Source: Streptomyces sp. NBS 14/10
GTDB taxonomy: Bacteria; Actinomycetota; Actinomycetes; Streptomycetales; Streptomycetaceae
Assembly (NCBI RefSeq): GCF_002224125.1
Contig: NZ_NCSM01000004.1
Span: forward strand, 175,967 to 239,966
Direction of reading: 5' to 3'
Length of the DNA: 64,000 nucleotides
In this document: one piece after another, positions 8,499 to 16,343 of the stretch
Position numbering within the stretch: the stretch's first letter is position 1
How the letters are laid out: every line of letters starts with the position of its first letter
The notes under the pieces: model-generated
What the model was told of the DNA's origin: nothing
The model's input: the letters and a program-made list of their open reading frames with translations, nothing else
Databases searched by the model: none
Made by a program: the position numbers and the translations under genes

Positions 8499-9418
8499 CG
8501 GCTCTCGCCGGTGCCCGCGGGGACCTGTTCCGCCACCCGCGCCCGCTGCCAGGCGGGCACCACGGCCGCCCCTGCCGTCGCCCCTGCCGTCGCCTCCGCC
8601 CCGCTCGGGCCCCGGCGGGCCAGCTCCAGGACGGCCCGCCCCACCCGCGCCGCGGCGTCCGGCACCTGACGGAAGCTCGGGAAGTCGTTCACATCGACGA
8701 TCACCGGGCCGTCCGGGCCCAGCAGCACATCGACGCCGTACAGATCCAGGCCGTAGACCGCCCCGGCCTCGGCGACGATCCGGCCCACCTCGGCGGACAG
8801 CGCCACCCGCCGCTCGCGCACCGGCTCCCCGGGGTGCAGCGGCGAGCTCCGCTCGGTCGCGTACAGCTCGCCGCCCACGCAGTAGACCTTGAGGTCGACC
8901 CCGGAGTTGGCCACATAGGGCTGGGCTATCAGCATCCCTTCCCCCGCCAGCTCCGTCCGCAGCCCGGCCAGCCGGTCGGGGGAGGACACCAGCCGCACCG
9001 CCCGCCCCGAGCTGCCGTCGGCGGGCTTGACCACCAGCGGGAACTCCGCCTCCGGTATCTCCGCCAGCGACTCGGGCCGGGCCGCCGCGTAGGTCCGCGG
9101 CATCGGCAGCCCCCGGGCGGTGCCGATCGCCGCCGCCAGCACCTTGTCCCGCACCCCGCGGATCGACCGGGCGTCATTGACCGTCGTCAGCCCCACGGCC
9201 GCCGCGGCCTCGAGCAACGTCAGGCCCGGGCCCCCGGAGACGGTTTTGAGCACCCAGGCGTCATGGCTGCCCGCCCCGACCGCCTCCGACACACTCACCA
9301 AGGAGCTCCCCGGCCACACCACATCCACCCGGTGTCCCCAGGCGGTGAGCTGTCGGATCACCTCCAACGGCATGCCGTCGTAGCGGTAGTGCTCCTCCAC
9401 CAGAAAGCAGAGCCTCAT
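8495..9418 (-). CDS. RimK-like ATP-grasp protein (first gene of a coupled pair)
   Basis: A 307-residue ATP-grasp enzyme with a complete signature: FPLVVKPADGSSGRAVRLV (ATP-binding lysine and Gly/Ser loop), MLIAQPYVANSGVDLKVYCVGGELYA, and the metal site YGVDVLLGPDGPVIVDVNDFPSFRQ. The N-terminus (MRLCFLVEEHYRYDGMP) is the substrate-binding half. The C-terminus carries a low-complexity tail (GAEATAGATAGAAVV). GGGAAGG precedes the ATG. It is related to its downstream partner but more canonical. Both end in a VD-N-FP metal-binding strand, as in RimK and lysine-biosynthesis ligases. No precursor-peptide ORF was found beside them. Confidence 0.82.
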   Translation of the reverse strand: MRLCFLVEEHYRYDGMPLEVIRQLTAWGHRVDVVWPGSSLVSVSEAVGAGSHDAWVLKTVSGGPGLTLLEAAAAVGLTTVNDARSIRGVRDKVLAAAIGTARGLPMPRTYAAARPESLAEIPEAEFPLVVKPADGSSGRAVRLVSSPDRLAGLRTELAGEGMLIAQPYVANSGVDLKVYCVGGELYATERSSPLHPGEPVRERRVALSAEVGRIVAEAGAVYGLDLYGVDVLLGPDGPVIVDVNDFPSFRQVPDAAARVGRAVLELARRGPSGAEATAGATAGAAVVPAWQRARVAEQVPAGTGESR

Positions 9419-9454
9419 GGACCTTCCCTGTCACGCCGGACGTTCGCCGACCCG

Positions 9455-9496
9455 TCCGGCGCGCCATAACGTCTCAGCATGTCATGGCGCGCCGGA
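9455..9496. terminator. 13-base perfect inverted repeat between the permease and the ATP-grasp genes
   Basis: TCCGGCGCGCCAT (9455-9467) and its exact reverse complement (9484-9496) flank a 16-base spacer. It lies just past the stop of the ABC permease and about 37 bases upstream of the ATP-grasp start, all on the minus strand. A terminator for the ABC operon is most likely; an operator for the ATP-grasp operon is the alternative. Confidence 0.5.
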
Positions 9497-9529
9497 GCAC
9501 TCGCGGGCGGGAACGGAACCGGCGGTGCG

Positions 9530-10372
9530 TCAGGAGACGATGTCCTTGCGGCTGAACCCGCGGAAGGCCAGCGCGATCAGCACAACGGCGTATGCGACGG
9601 ACACCGACACGCCCTGCACCATGCCGCTCCACTCGGCATGTGGCTGAAGCGCGTCGAGCCACGCGAACTGCCAGTGCGCGGGAAGGAAGTCGCGCCAGGA
9701 GCCGAGCGCGGTGACCGCGTCCAGGACATTGCCCACGATGGTCAGCCCGACCGCCCCGCCCACCGCGCCCAGCGGGGCGTCGGTGACGGTGGAGAGCCAG
9801 AACGCCAGCGCCGCGGTGACCAGTTGGGACAGGAAGATATACGCGACCACGATGGCGAGCCGGCCCAGCGCCTCACCCGTGGCCAGCGACCCGCCCGTGG
9901 GGATCCGCAGCGGCTCCCATCCGTACGCCACCGTCCCCACCACCAGTGCCACCAGTGGCAGTAGCACGATCGCGGCCGCGCTGAACCCGAGCGCCACGGC
10001 GAGCTTGCTCAGCAGCAGCCGGGTCCTGGGCACGGGCGCGGCCAGCAGATAGCGCAGCGAGGACCAGTTGGCCTCGGCCGCGACGGTGTCCCCGCAGAAC
10101 AAGGCCACCGGCACGACCAGCAGGAAGGCGGCCGAGACGAACAGCGCCGTCGCGGTGAAGTTGGCCCCGGAAGCCGTCGCGGTGACCATCAGCGTGGTCC
10201 GGTTCTCGCGCCCTTCCGGGGTGCCGCCCAGCGCGAAGGCCGCGACGAGTACGAGCGGCAGCGCGGCCAGCACCGTCGCCATCACCATGGTCCGGCGCCG
10301 GCGCAGCTGCCGGACCGCCTCGACCCGCAGGGGCAGGGTACGGCCCGGCCGGTGGCCGGGCGCCGCCTCCAT
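9530..10372 (-). CDS. ABC-2 type transporter permease
   Basis: A 280-residue integral membrane protein with about six hydrophobic segments (for example VMATVLAALPLVLVAAFALGG, TALFVSAAFLLVVPVALF, FSAAAIVLLPLVALVVGTVAYG, VVAYIFLSQLVTAALAFWL, and a C-terminal VSVSVAYAVVLIALAFRGF). A cytosolic loop before the third segment reads YLLAAPVPRTRLLLSKL, as in ABC-2 permeases. The start is the ATG at 10372 because GGGAGGGGG lies just upstream. An earlier in-frame start (10501) would cover a repeat-rich leader and lacks such a site. It lies downstream of the hydrolase/ABC-ATPase fusion gene and is its probable membrane partner. Confidence 0.85.
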   Translation of the reverse strand: MEAAPGHRPGRTLPLRVEAVRQLRRRRTMVMATVLAALPLVLVAAFALGGTPEGRENRTTLMVTATASGANFTATALFVSAAFLLVVPVALFCGDTVAAEANWSSLRYLLAAPVPRTRLLLSKLAVALGFSAAAIVLLPLVALVVGTVAYGWEPLRIPTGGSLATGEALGRLAIVVAYIFLSQLVTAALAFWLSTVTDAPLGAVGGAVGLTIVGNVLDAVTALGSWRDFLPAHWQFAWLDALQPHAEWSGMVQGVSVSVAYAVVLIALAFRGFSRKDIVS

Positions 10373-10399
10373 CACAGAACCCCCTCCCTCCCGCTCAGG

Positions 10400-10491
10400 C
10401 TTGGCGCGCTTCCACGCGTCGGCTTCCCTCGTCACTGCTCGCTCCTGCGTCGCTGCGCGGCTCCTCAGTCCAGCCCACGCAGCGCGCCAAG
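10400..10491. repeat. Inverted repeat and repetitive leader between ABC genes
   Basis: CTTGGCGCGCT (10400-10410) and its exact reverse complement (10481-10491) bracket about 70 bases of GC-rich, GAGCGA-like repetitive sequence. It lies in the 125-base gap between the fusion gene stop and the permease start. It could act as an RNA structure that stabilises or attenuates the operon transcript. Confidence 0.4.
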
Positions 10492-10497
10492 ACACGC

Positions 10498-13257
10498 TCA
10501 TGAGGCCCCTCCGATCAGGGTCAAGAACGCATCCTCCAGGCGCCGGTTGGGCCCGAAGCTGGTCACCGGGATCTCCAGCCGCATCAGCTCCGTGAGCAGC
10601 TGCGCGGGGCCGGTGCCGTCGAGGTGCACCAGCAGTCCGTCGCCGGTACGCGCGGCGGAGGCGACCCCCGGCAGCGCGCCCACCTTCTCCACCAGGGCGT
10701 CGCTCAGCTCGCCCTCGTGGCCGACCAGCAGACTGCTTCCGGTGCCGGCGATCTCCTCGACCGGGCCCGCCTCGACGAGCCGGCCGCGGTCCATGACCAC
10801 CAGATGGGTGCAGGACTGCTCGACCTCCGCGAGCAGATGGCTGGAGACGATCACGGTGCGGCCGGCCGCCGCGTACCGGATCATCACCTCGCGCATCTCG
10901 CGGATCTGCGGCGGGTCGAGCCCGTTGGTCGGCTCGTCCAGGATCAGCAGATCCGGCAGGCCCAGCATGGCCTGGGCGATGGCCAGTCGCTGGCGCATGC
11001 CCTGGGAGTACGTGCGCACCGCGCGCTCCAGCGCGTCGCCGAGCCCCGCGATCTCCAGCGCTTCGTCCAGATGGGCGTCCTCGGCCGGGCGGCCGGTGGC
11101 CCGCCAGTACAGCTCCAGGTTGGCCCGGCCGGTCAGATGCGGCAGAAAACCGGCCCCTTCGACGAAGGCGCCCACACGGGACAGCACCGAGGCGCCGGGC
11201 CTGATGGCGTGTCCGAACACGCGGATCTCACCGCTGTCGGGAGCGATCAGCCCCATCAGCATCCGCAACGTGGTGGTCTTGCCCGCGCCATTGGGCCCGA
11301 GCAGCCCGAGGACCTGTCCCTTCTCCACGGTGAACGAGAGGTCCTTGACCGCGTACCGGTCGACCGACTTCGCGTACCGCTTGCTCAGCCCAGTGATCCG
11401 CAGCGGCACCTCGGCCAGCTCGGGGTCGGGTGCCGGGGCGGCCGTACGCCGCTTGCCGGTCAGCAGCAGGGCCGCCGCCACCACGGTGGCCATCAGCGGC
11501 AGCCCCCACACCCACCAGGGCAGCGGGGCGGACTGGGTACGTACGTCAGGCGCGGTGGGGACCGTCAGGCCGCCGTCCGCGAGGGAGACGGTGTACGTGG
11601 CGGGCTCGGCCGGCGAGGCGTAGCCGAGGTCGGTCGCGGCCAGCACCAGCCGCAGCCGGTGGCCCGGCTCCACCTCGTGGTCGACGGCGGGCAGCCGCAG
11701 TTCGACGGTCCGGCCCCGCTCGGCGCCGGTGACCCGCACGGGCGAGACCAGCTGTGAGGGCAGCACCTGCCTCCCGTCGGGCCCCACGTCGTACACCTTC
11801 GCGAACAGCACCGCGTCGGGCGCGTCCGCCTTCACCCGCACCTTGACCGTGGGCGAGCCGGTGATGCGCAGCGACTGGCGCAGCGGCGCCGAGTCGAAAC
11901 GGGCGTACTGCCCGGGGAAGTCGAGGGAGACCCCGACGCCCAGGGAGGAGGCTTGGGAGAGTCCCGCGATACCGGGTACGGAGGAGACGCCCGACGGCCC
12001 TCCGCCGGGCGGGTTGGCGAACGACTGCTCACCGCCGCTCAGCCGCACGCTCCGCCCGTGGCCGGTGAGCCCCGGATAGCTGTCGCCCGTCGCACCGCGC
12101 AGCAGGGCGGCGCCGTCGGTGGAGTCGAACCCGCCGGTGCGGGTGATCCGGAAGGCCGGCCCGGTGTCGGTGCCCTTGTCGCCCTTGAGATAGCGGTCGA
12201 ACCACGCCCGGGTACGGGACGAGATGCGCTTGGTCTCCAGGTCGCCCCCGTCGTGTCCGCCCGCGAGCCAGTCGACGGCGACCGGTGCCCCGTTGGCCTT
12301 GATGGCCTTGGCCATCGCGTCCGACTGATCGAGCGGGAAGAGCGAGTCGGTCTGGCCCTGGAGGATCAGCGTCGGGACCTTGATCCGGTCGGCCACGGCG
12401 GACGGGCTGCGCGCCTCCAGCATCTTGCGGGCGGCGTCGTCCGGCTTGCCGGACACGGCGACCCGCTCGTACATCGCGCACAGCCGCGCCTCGAACCGGC
12501 CGCAGCCCTGGCCGCTCCGGTCCTTCTGGCCTCCTTGATTCCTCTGCCGGTCTCCCTGGGTTTCTCGGCCTTCCTGGTCTTCCTGGCCTCCGGGCGCCTG
12601 TCCCGCGCTGGGGTCCGCCGAGCCCGCGGTGGGGTCCGCCGAGCCGGTGGTGAAGAAGATGCCTGTCCACAGGCTCTTGAAGACACCCTTGGGGAAGAGC
12701 GAGTCGGCCAGGTTCCAGTAGGTGATGGCCGGGGCGATGGCGTCGACGCGGCGGTCGTACCCGGCGGCGAGCAGCGAGGCCGCCCCACCGTACGAGGCGC
12801 CCGCCACCCCCACCCGGGGATCGCCGGCCGCGTCGAGCCGTACCTCTGGCCGCTTGGCCAGCCAGTCGATCAGCCGCCGGACATCGGCCACCTCATGGGC
12901 CGGGTCGTTCAGCCCGATCTTCCCCGTGGACGAGCCGAAGCCGCGCGCCGACCAGGTCAGCACGGCGTATCCGTCGCGGGCCAGCCCCTCGGCCTGTGAC
13001 CGCAGATCGTCCTTGCTGCCCCCGAAGCCATGGGCGAGCAGCACCGCGGGCCTGCGGCCGGAGCCCGCGGTGAAGTACGAGGTGTCGATGCGGGCACCCG
13101 GCATGTCCAGCACCCGGTCCTCGCGGTGGACGGAGGGGCGACCGTCGGACGCAGCGGCGACGGCCGCCCAGGTGCCCGCACCCGCGAGCACGGCGACCGC
13201 GGCTGCCGCCGACACCACCAGCCGTCGGCCGCGCAGCCGGGCTCTTCGCAGAATCAT
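10498..13257 (-). CDS. Fusion of a secreted alpha/beta hydrolase with an ABC transporter ATPase
   Basis: A 919-residue protein joining two functions. Residues 1-30 are a signal anchor. Residues about 60-560 form an S15/CocE-like alpha/beta hydrolase (HGFGGSKDD, nucleophile Ser155 in GASYGG, acid near GQTDSLFP, histidine in GGHDGGD) followed by a jelly-roll-like region. A transmembrane helix lies near 578-598 (PLPWWVWGLPLMATVVAAALLL). The C-terminus is an ABC ATPase with Walker A near 654 (GPNGAGKTTT), signature YSQGMRQR, Walker B LLILDEPTNGLDP and the SSH switch. The topology puts the hydrolase outside and the ATPase inside. An in-frame Asp/Gly/Gln-rich insertion with a short duplication (GSADPTAGSADPSAG) lies near residues 205-245. 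The ABC-2 permease follows. Confidence 0.88.
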   Translation of the reverse strand: MILRRARLRGRRLVVSAAAAVAVLAGAGTWAAVAAASDGRPSVHREDRVLDMPGARIDTSYFTAGSGRRPAVLLAHGFGGSKDDLRSQAEGLARDGYAVLTWSARGFGSSTGKIGLNDPAHEVADVRRLIDWLAKRPEVRLDAAGDPRVGVAGASYGGAASLLAAGYDRRVDAIAPAITYWNLADSLFPKGVFKSLWTGIFFTTGSADPTAGSADPSAGQAPGGQEDQEGRETQGDRQRNQGGQKDRSGQGCGRFEARLCAMYERVAVSGKPDDAARKMLEARSPSAVADRIKVPTLILQGQTDSLFPLDQSDAMAKAIKANGAPVAVDWLAGGHDGGDLETKRISSRTRAWFDRYLKGDKGTDTGPAFRITRTGGFDSTDGAALLRGATGDSYPGLTGHGRSVRLSGGEQSFANPPGGGPSGVSSVPGIAGLSQASSLGVGVSLDFPGQYARFDSAPLRQSLRITGSPTVKVRVKADAPDAVLFAKVYDVGPDGRQVLPSQLVSPVRVTGAERGRTVELRLPAVDHEVEPGHRLRLVLAATDLGYASPAEPATYTVSLADGGLTVPTAPDVRTQSAPLPWWVWGLPLMATVVAAALLLTGKRRTAAPAPDPELAEVPLRITGLSKRYAKSVDRYAVKDLSFTVEKGQVLGLLGPNGAGKTTTLRMLMGLIAPDSGEIRVFGHAIRPGASVLSRVGAFVEGAGFLPHLTGRANLELYWRATGRPAEDAHLDEALEIAGLGDALERAVRTYSQGMRQRLAIAQAMLGLPDLLILDEPTNGLDPPQIREMREVMIRYAAAGRTVIVSSHLLAEVEQSCTHLVVMDRGRLVEAGPVEEIAGTGSSLLVGHEGELSDALVEKVGALPGVASAARTGDGLLVHLDGTGPAQLLTELMRLEIPVTSFGPNRRLEDAFLTLIGGAS

Positions 13258-13517
13258 GTCTGCACCCTAAGCGGGCCTCGGGGACAGGGCCGCTGACACC
13301 GGGTGGATTCCGGGCCCCTCCCCGGGGAGTACCCTGCCCGTTTTGGGTACGCCTCCCGTCGTACGGCGCGGCGGTCCGGCAGACGGTGCGAAAGTGGTCC
13401 GCGGGATGCGTCGGCCACCCCGTTCAAACGGGCCGTGGCCAGGGGCTTTTGTCGGTGCCCGGCAGTAGAATGGAGGGGTCAAGAACAAGGGTCCCCGACC
13501 TCCTTTGGAGGAAGCCG

Positions 13518-13796
13518 ATGGCCGCTGCCGCCACACCTCTTCCGGACCTGCCGAGCTATGCGACCCTCCCGACGAAACGAGTGCCCGCCGGACGTCCGCG
13601 CGAGTGGTACGAGACCCACCACCGCCGGCTGAAGGCCATGCGCCTGGCCATCGCCCTGCTCAACTCCGGGGTGTACCGCCCCGAGCAGGCGCCCAACCGC
13701 AAGATACGCACCACCGCCGCCCGGATCGGGGTGCGCCCGCCCTCCAACACCACCTGCCGCATGGTGCGGTCCCTCATCCGCTACGAGCAGCGCTGA
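13518..13796 (+). CDS. Small conserved-looking hypothetical protein
   Basis: A 92-residue basic protein with an excellent ribosome-binding site (TTTGGAGGAAGCCG before ATG). It begins MAAAATPLPDLPSYATLP, then has a basic centre (PREWYETHHRRLKAMRLAIALLNSG) and a C-terminal part (NRKIRTTAARIGVRPPSNTTCRMVRSLIRY) that could form a helical, nucleic-acid-binding-like fold. I do not recognise a family. It is flanked by divergent and convergent minus-strand genes and stands alone. A strong 14-base hairpin follows its stop. Confidence 0.65.
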   Translation: MAAAATPLPDLPSYATLPTKRVPAGRPREWYETHHRRLKAMRLAIALLNSGVYRPEQAPNRKIRTTAARIGVRPPSNTTCRMVRSLIRYEQR

Positions 13797-13802
13797 CGCC
13801 GC

Positions 13803-13859
13803 GCCCGCCGCGCCGTCGTCTTCGTCGTCGTCTTCACGGAGCTTCACGGCGCGGCGGGC
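13803..13859. terminator. 14-base perfect hairpin between convergent genes
   Basis: GCCCGCCGCGCCGT (13803-13816) pairs exactly with 13846-13859 around a 29-base loop. It lies 6 bases after the stop of the plus-strand small gene and about 29 bases beyond the stop of the minus-strand methyltransferase, so it probably terminates both transcripts, including cluster 1. Confidence 0.7.
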
Positions 13860-13887
13860 CTGCTTGCTTGAGGCTTCTCAGGTCCTG

Positions 13888-15096
13888 TCAGTCGCGCCGG
13901 GCGATCACCCGGTAGGCGTTGGACAGCTGGCGCCGGCCGGCCAGCGGTCTGATCAGGAAGTGGTCCAGCGCGGCGGTCACCAGCAGGGCGGGGACGCCCG
14001 CGAGCACGATCGCCGTGCGCAGCAGCCGCCGGGCCCGCCCCGGCGGCTGCGCCAGCCAGGGCTGGTCCTCGGGCGGGGCGGCGGCGTTCAGCAGTAGCCA
14101 CACGGCGCCGAGCAGATCGACCGGGTCGTGCGGCCCGGCGTGCTCCTCGGCGACGACGGTGAAGCCGAGCCCGGACAGCTCCTTGCGCAGATTGGCCACG
14201 GGCACGAAGTGGAGATGCTGCGGCTGAAGCCACGGCAGCCACCAGCGGCCCAGCAGCCGGGAGAAGCGGCTCTCCGGATCCGGTACATCGATCAGCAGAT
14301 GTCCGCCCGGGCGCAGTGCGCGCCGCGCCGCGCGCAACTCGCCGCGGGGGTCCGTGCTGTGCTCCAGATAGTGGAACATGCTCACCACGTCGTACCCGTC
14401 GGCCAGTTCCGTCACCCGCTCGACGAAGCCGCCCCGGATGCCCCGGGTCACCCGGCCCGCCCGCTCGGCCAGCTCCACTCCGGCGCTCAGATCAAGGCCG
14501 TCGAAGAGGGTGCCGGGGAAGACCGCGCGGGCCGCCTCGCAGAAATGGCCGTGGCCGGTACCGACGTCCAGCCAGTTCCCCGGGGTCTCGGCGAAGGGGC
14601 GCAGCGACTCCGCACGCCTGACGTACGTCTTCCGGCGCCCGGCGAAGAGACCGCCCATGTCCTTCTCGCCCAGGCCGTCGTAGAAGTCCCGGTAGTAGAA
14701 CTCCAGGCCCTCGCCGCTCAGCCGCGGATTCTGGAACACATGGCCGCAGTCCCGGCACCGATCCAGCCGGAAGCCGCCCGGCTTGTGCTGGAAGAGATCG
14801 GTGGTGCGCAGCCGCTCCTCCAGCCGGGCCGAGCCGCACCACGGGCAGTCGGACCGGCGCGGTTCGAAGAACCGGTCGGTGCCGCGCGCGAGATCGTCCG
14901 CGTAGCGCGGGCGCAGCGCGGCGACGGCCGCGGCGCGGTCGCCCTTCTTCGAGGCTCGGTTCGTTTCCGGTGCGCTCAAGCCGGTGTCGGCAGGTTCGCG
15001 CCCCTTCGGCTCTCCCTCGGCTACCGCCGGACGCTGCTCCTGGCCGGGGCCGGACGCGGGGCCGGGCGCGGTGGGTGGTTCGACGCCGCTGGTCAT
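13888..15096 (-). CDS. Class I SAM-dependent methyltransferase with N-terminal zinc-binding motif
   Basis: A 402-residue methyltransferase, last gene of cluster 1. After a Pro/Gly/Glu-rich leader comes a probable zinc site (CPWCGS near residue 89 and CRDCGHVFQNP near 117), as in sugar and natural-product methyltransferases. The SAM-binding motif LDVGTGHGHF lies near 175, with MFHYLEHSTDP and LRPGGHLLIDVPDPESRFS downstream. A hydrophobic C-terminal segment (RTAIVLAGVPALLVTAALDHFLIRP) suggests membrane association, fitting a lipid-like substrate. The ATG at 15096 overlaps the glycosyltransferase TGA (ATGA) and has GGAGGAG just upstream. The frame is also open far upstream, but that part only shadows the glycosyltransferase. 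It likely methylates the polyketide or its sugar. Confidence 0.85.
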   Translation of the reverse strand: MTSGVEPPTAPGPASGPGQEQRPAVAEGEPKGREPADTGLSAPETNRASKKGDRAAAVAALRPRYADDLARGTDRFFEPRRSDCPWCGSARLEERLRTTDLFQHKPGGFRLDRCRDCGHVFQNPRLSGEGLEFYYRDFYDGLGEKDMGGLFAGRRKTYVRRAESLRPFAETPGNWLDVGTGHGHFCEAARAVFPGTLFDGLDLSAGVELAERAGRVTRGIRGGFVERVTELADGYDVVSMFHYLEHSTDPRGELRAARRALRPGGHLLIDVPDPESRFSRLLGRWWLPWLQPQHLHFVPVANLRKELSGLGFTVVAEEHAGPHDPVDLLGAVWLLLNAAAPPEDQPWLAQPPGRARRLLRTAIVLAGVPALLVTAALDHFLIRPLAGRRQLSNAYRVIARRD

Positions 15097-16343
15097 CTCT
15101 CCTCCAATGAGGGCTGCGAAGGTGGCCGGGTGGCGGCCCGCGCTGCCAGCCGTTCGAGGTGGCCGGCGGCCGCGGCGGCGCCGCCGGCCGCGCGGAAGGA
15201 CGCCCCGATGCGCTCGGCCGCCGCCCGATGCCCCGGCTCGTACAGCACGGCGTCCAGGGCCTCGCCAAGACCGGCCGCCGTGACCCGGCCGAACCGCACC
15301 CGTACGCCCGCCCCCGCGGCCACCACCTGCCCGGCGACCACGGGCTGGTCGTCGCGGATGGGCGCCACGACCAGCGGTACGCCGTGCCACAGCGCCTCGC
15401 ATACGGTGTTGTGCCCGGCGTGGCACACGACGGCCGCGACCCGCGCCAGCAGCGGCAGCTGCGGCACCCCGCGCACCACCAGCACATCGCCGTCCAGCGG
15501 CACCCCGGGCGCGGTGTCCAGCGCGCCCGCGGGGTCGACGAGCACCGTCTGGACGCGGCCGGCGCGGGCGCGCGCGGCATCCCGGCAGACGGTGAGGAAG
15601 CGCGCTCCGGCGTCGGCGTTGACGGTGCCCAAGGTGACCAGGACGGCCGGCCGCGCCGGGTCGAGCCAATGCCAGGGGAAGTCGGGCGCGGCGGGGCGGG
15701 CGGCGATGGACGGGCCCACGAAACGGATCCGCTCCGCGGCCCGCACGGGCCGGCCCGCCAGCTCCTCGGTGGTGAACGCCAGCACCAGATGCGGTGAGAA
15801 GCGGGGATCCGCCGTCCCGGCCGGATCGCCGATCCGGGCGCGCAACCCCTCCAGCAGCCCCTCCAGCCAGGCACCGATCCGCGGCATACCGTCCAGCGCC
15901 CCGGTGAACTCCGCCGAGGTGGTGGCCGAGGTGGCCCACCGTACGCCCAGCCGCTCGGCGACCAGACCACCGGCGACGGCCTGCTGGTCGGCGACCACCA
16001 CATCCGGCCGGAACTCCCGGACCGCAGCCCGTACCCCCGGGGCCATCGCCTCCGCGAGCGGCACCAAAAAGCGCTCCCACAGGAACTTGAACGCGCCGGG
16101 GCCCCGAGCGTCCGCGGGGCGTACGGCGCTGATGTCGCCCTCGCCGAGCGCGGGCACCGCGCAGCGGAAGACCACCGCCGCGTCCCCGGCCAGCCGCCCC
16201 ACCACCTCCGGCGTCCCGGCCCAGGCCACCCGGTGGCCGCGGGCGGCGAGTTCGGCCCCGACGCCGAGGGTGGGGTTGATGTGTCCGACGAGCGGCGGCA
16301 CGACGAACAGGAAGCGGCGTCCGGAGGCGGCGACGCCTCTCAT
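15093..16343 (-). CDS. GT1-family glycosyltransferase of cluster 1
   Basis: A 416-residue GT-B glycosyltransferase (UGT/MGT type). The N-terminal motif PPLVGHINPTLGVGAELAARGH is the classical acceptor-side start. The C-terminal donor site reads VVCHAGHNTVCEALWHGVPLVVAPIRDDQPV, close to the plant-like and CrtX-like nucleotide-sugar motif. It should transfer an NDP-activated sugar onto a hydrophobic hydroxyl, presumably the polyketide made by the neighbouring synthases. Its ATG overlaps the upstream hydrolase stop in TTATGA, and its own stop overlaps the methyltransferase start, so the three genes are translationally coupled. Sugar identity is not predictable, and no sugar-biosynthesis genes lie nearby. 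Confidence 0.9.
   Translation of the reverse strand: MRGVAASGRRFLFVVPPLVGHINPTLGVGAELAARGHRVAWAGTPEVVGRLAGDAAVVFRCAVPALGEGDISAVRPADARGPGAFKFLWERFLVPLAEAMAPGVRAAVREFRPDVVVADQQAVAGGLVAERLGVRWATSATTSAEFTGALDGMPRIGAWLEGLLEGLRARIGDPAGTADPRFSPHLVLAFTTEELAGRPVRAAERIRFVGPSIAARPAAPDFPWHWLDPARPAVLVTLGTVNADAGARFLTVCRDAARARAGRVQTVLVDPAGALDTAPGVPLDGDVLVVRGVPQLPLLARVAAVVCHAGHNTVCEALWHGVPLVVAPIRDDQPVVAGQVVAAGAGVRVRFGRVTAAGLGEALDAVLYEPGHRAAAERIGASFRAAGGAAAAAGHLERLAARAATRPPSQPSLEER

Noticed and set aside
7674..9418. Graspetide (omega-ester peptide) cluster
   Set aside because: Two ATP-grasp genes fit superficially, but there is no precursor ORF with a Lys/Thr/Ser/Asp/Glu-rich core in the neighbouring gaps.
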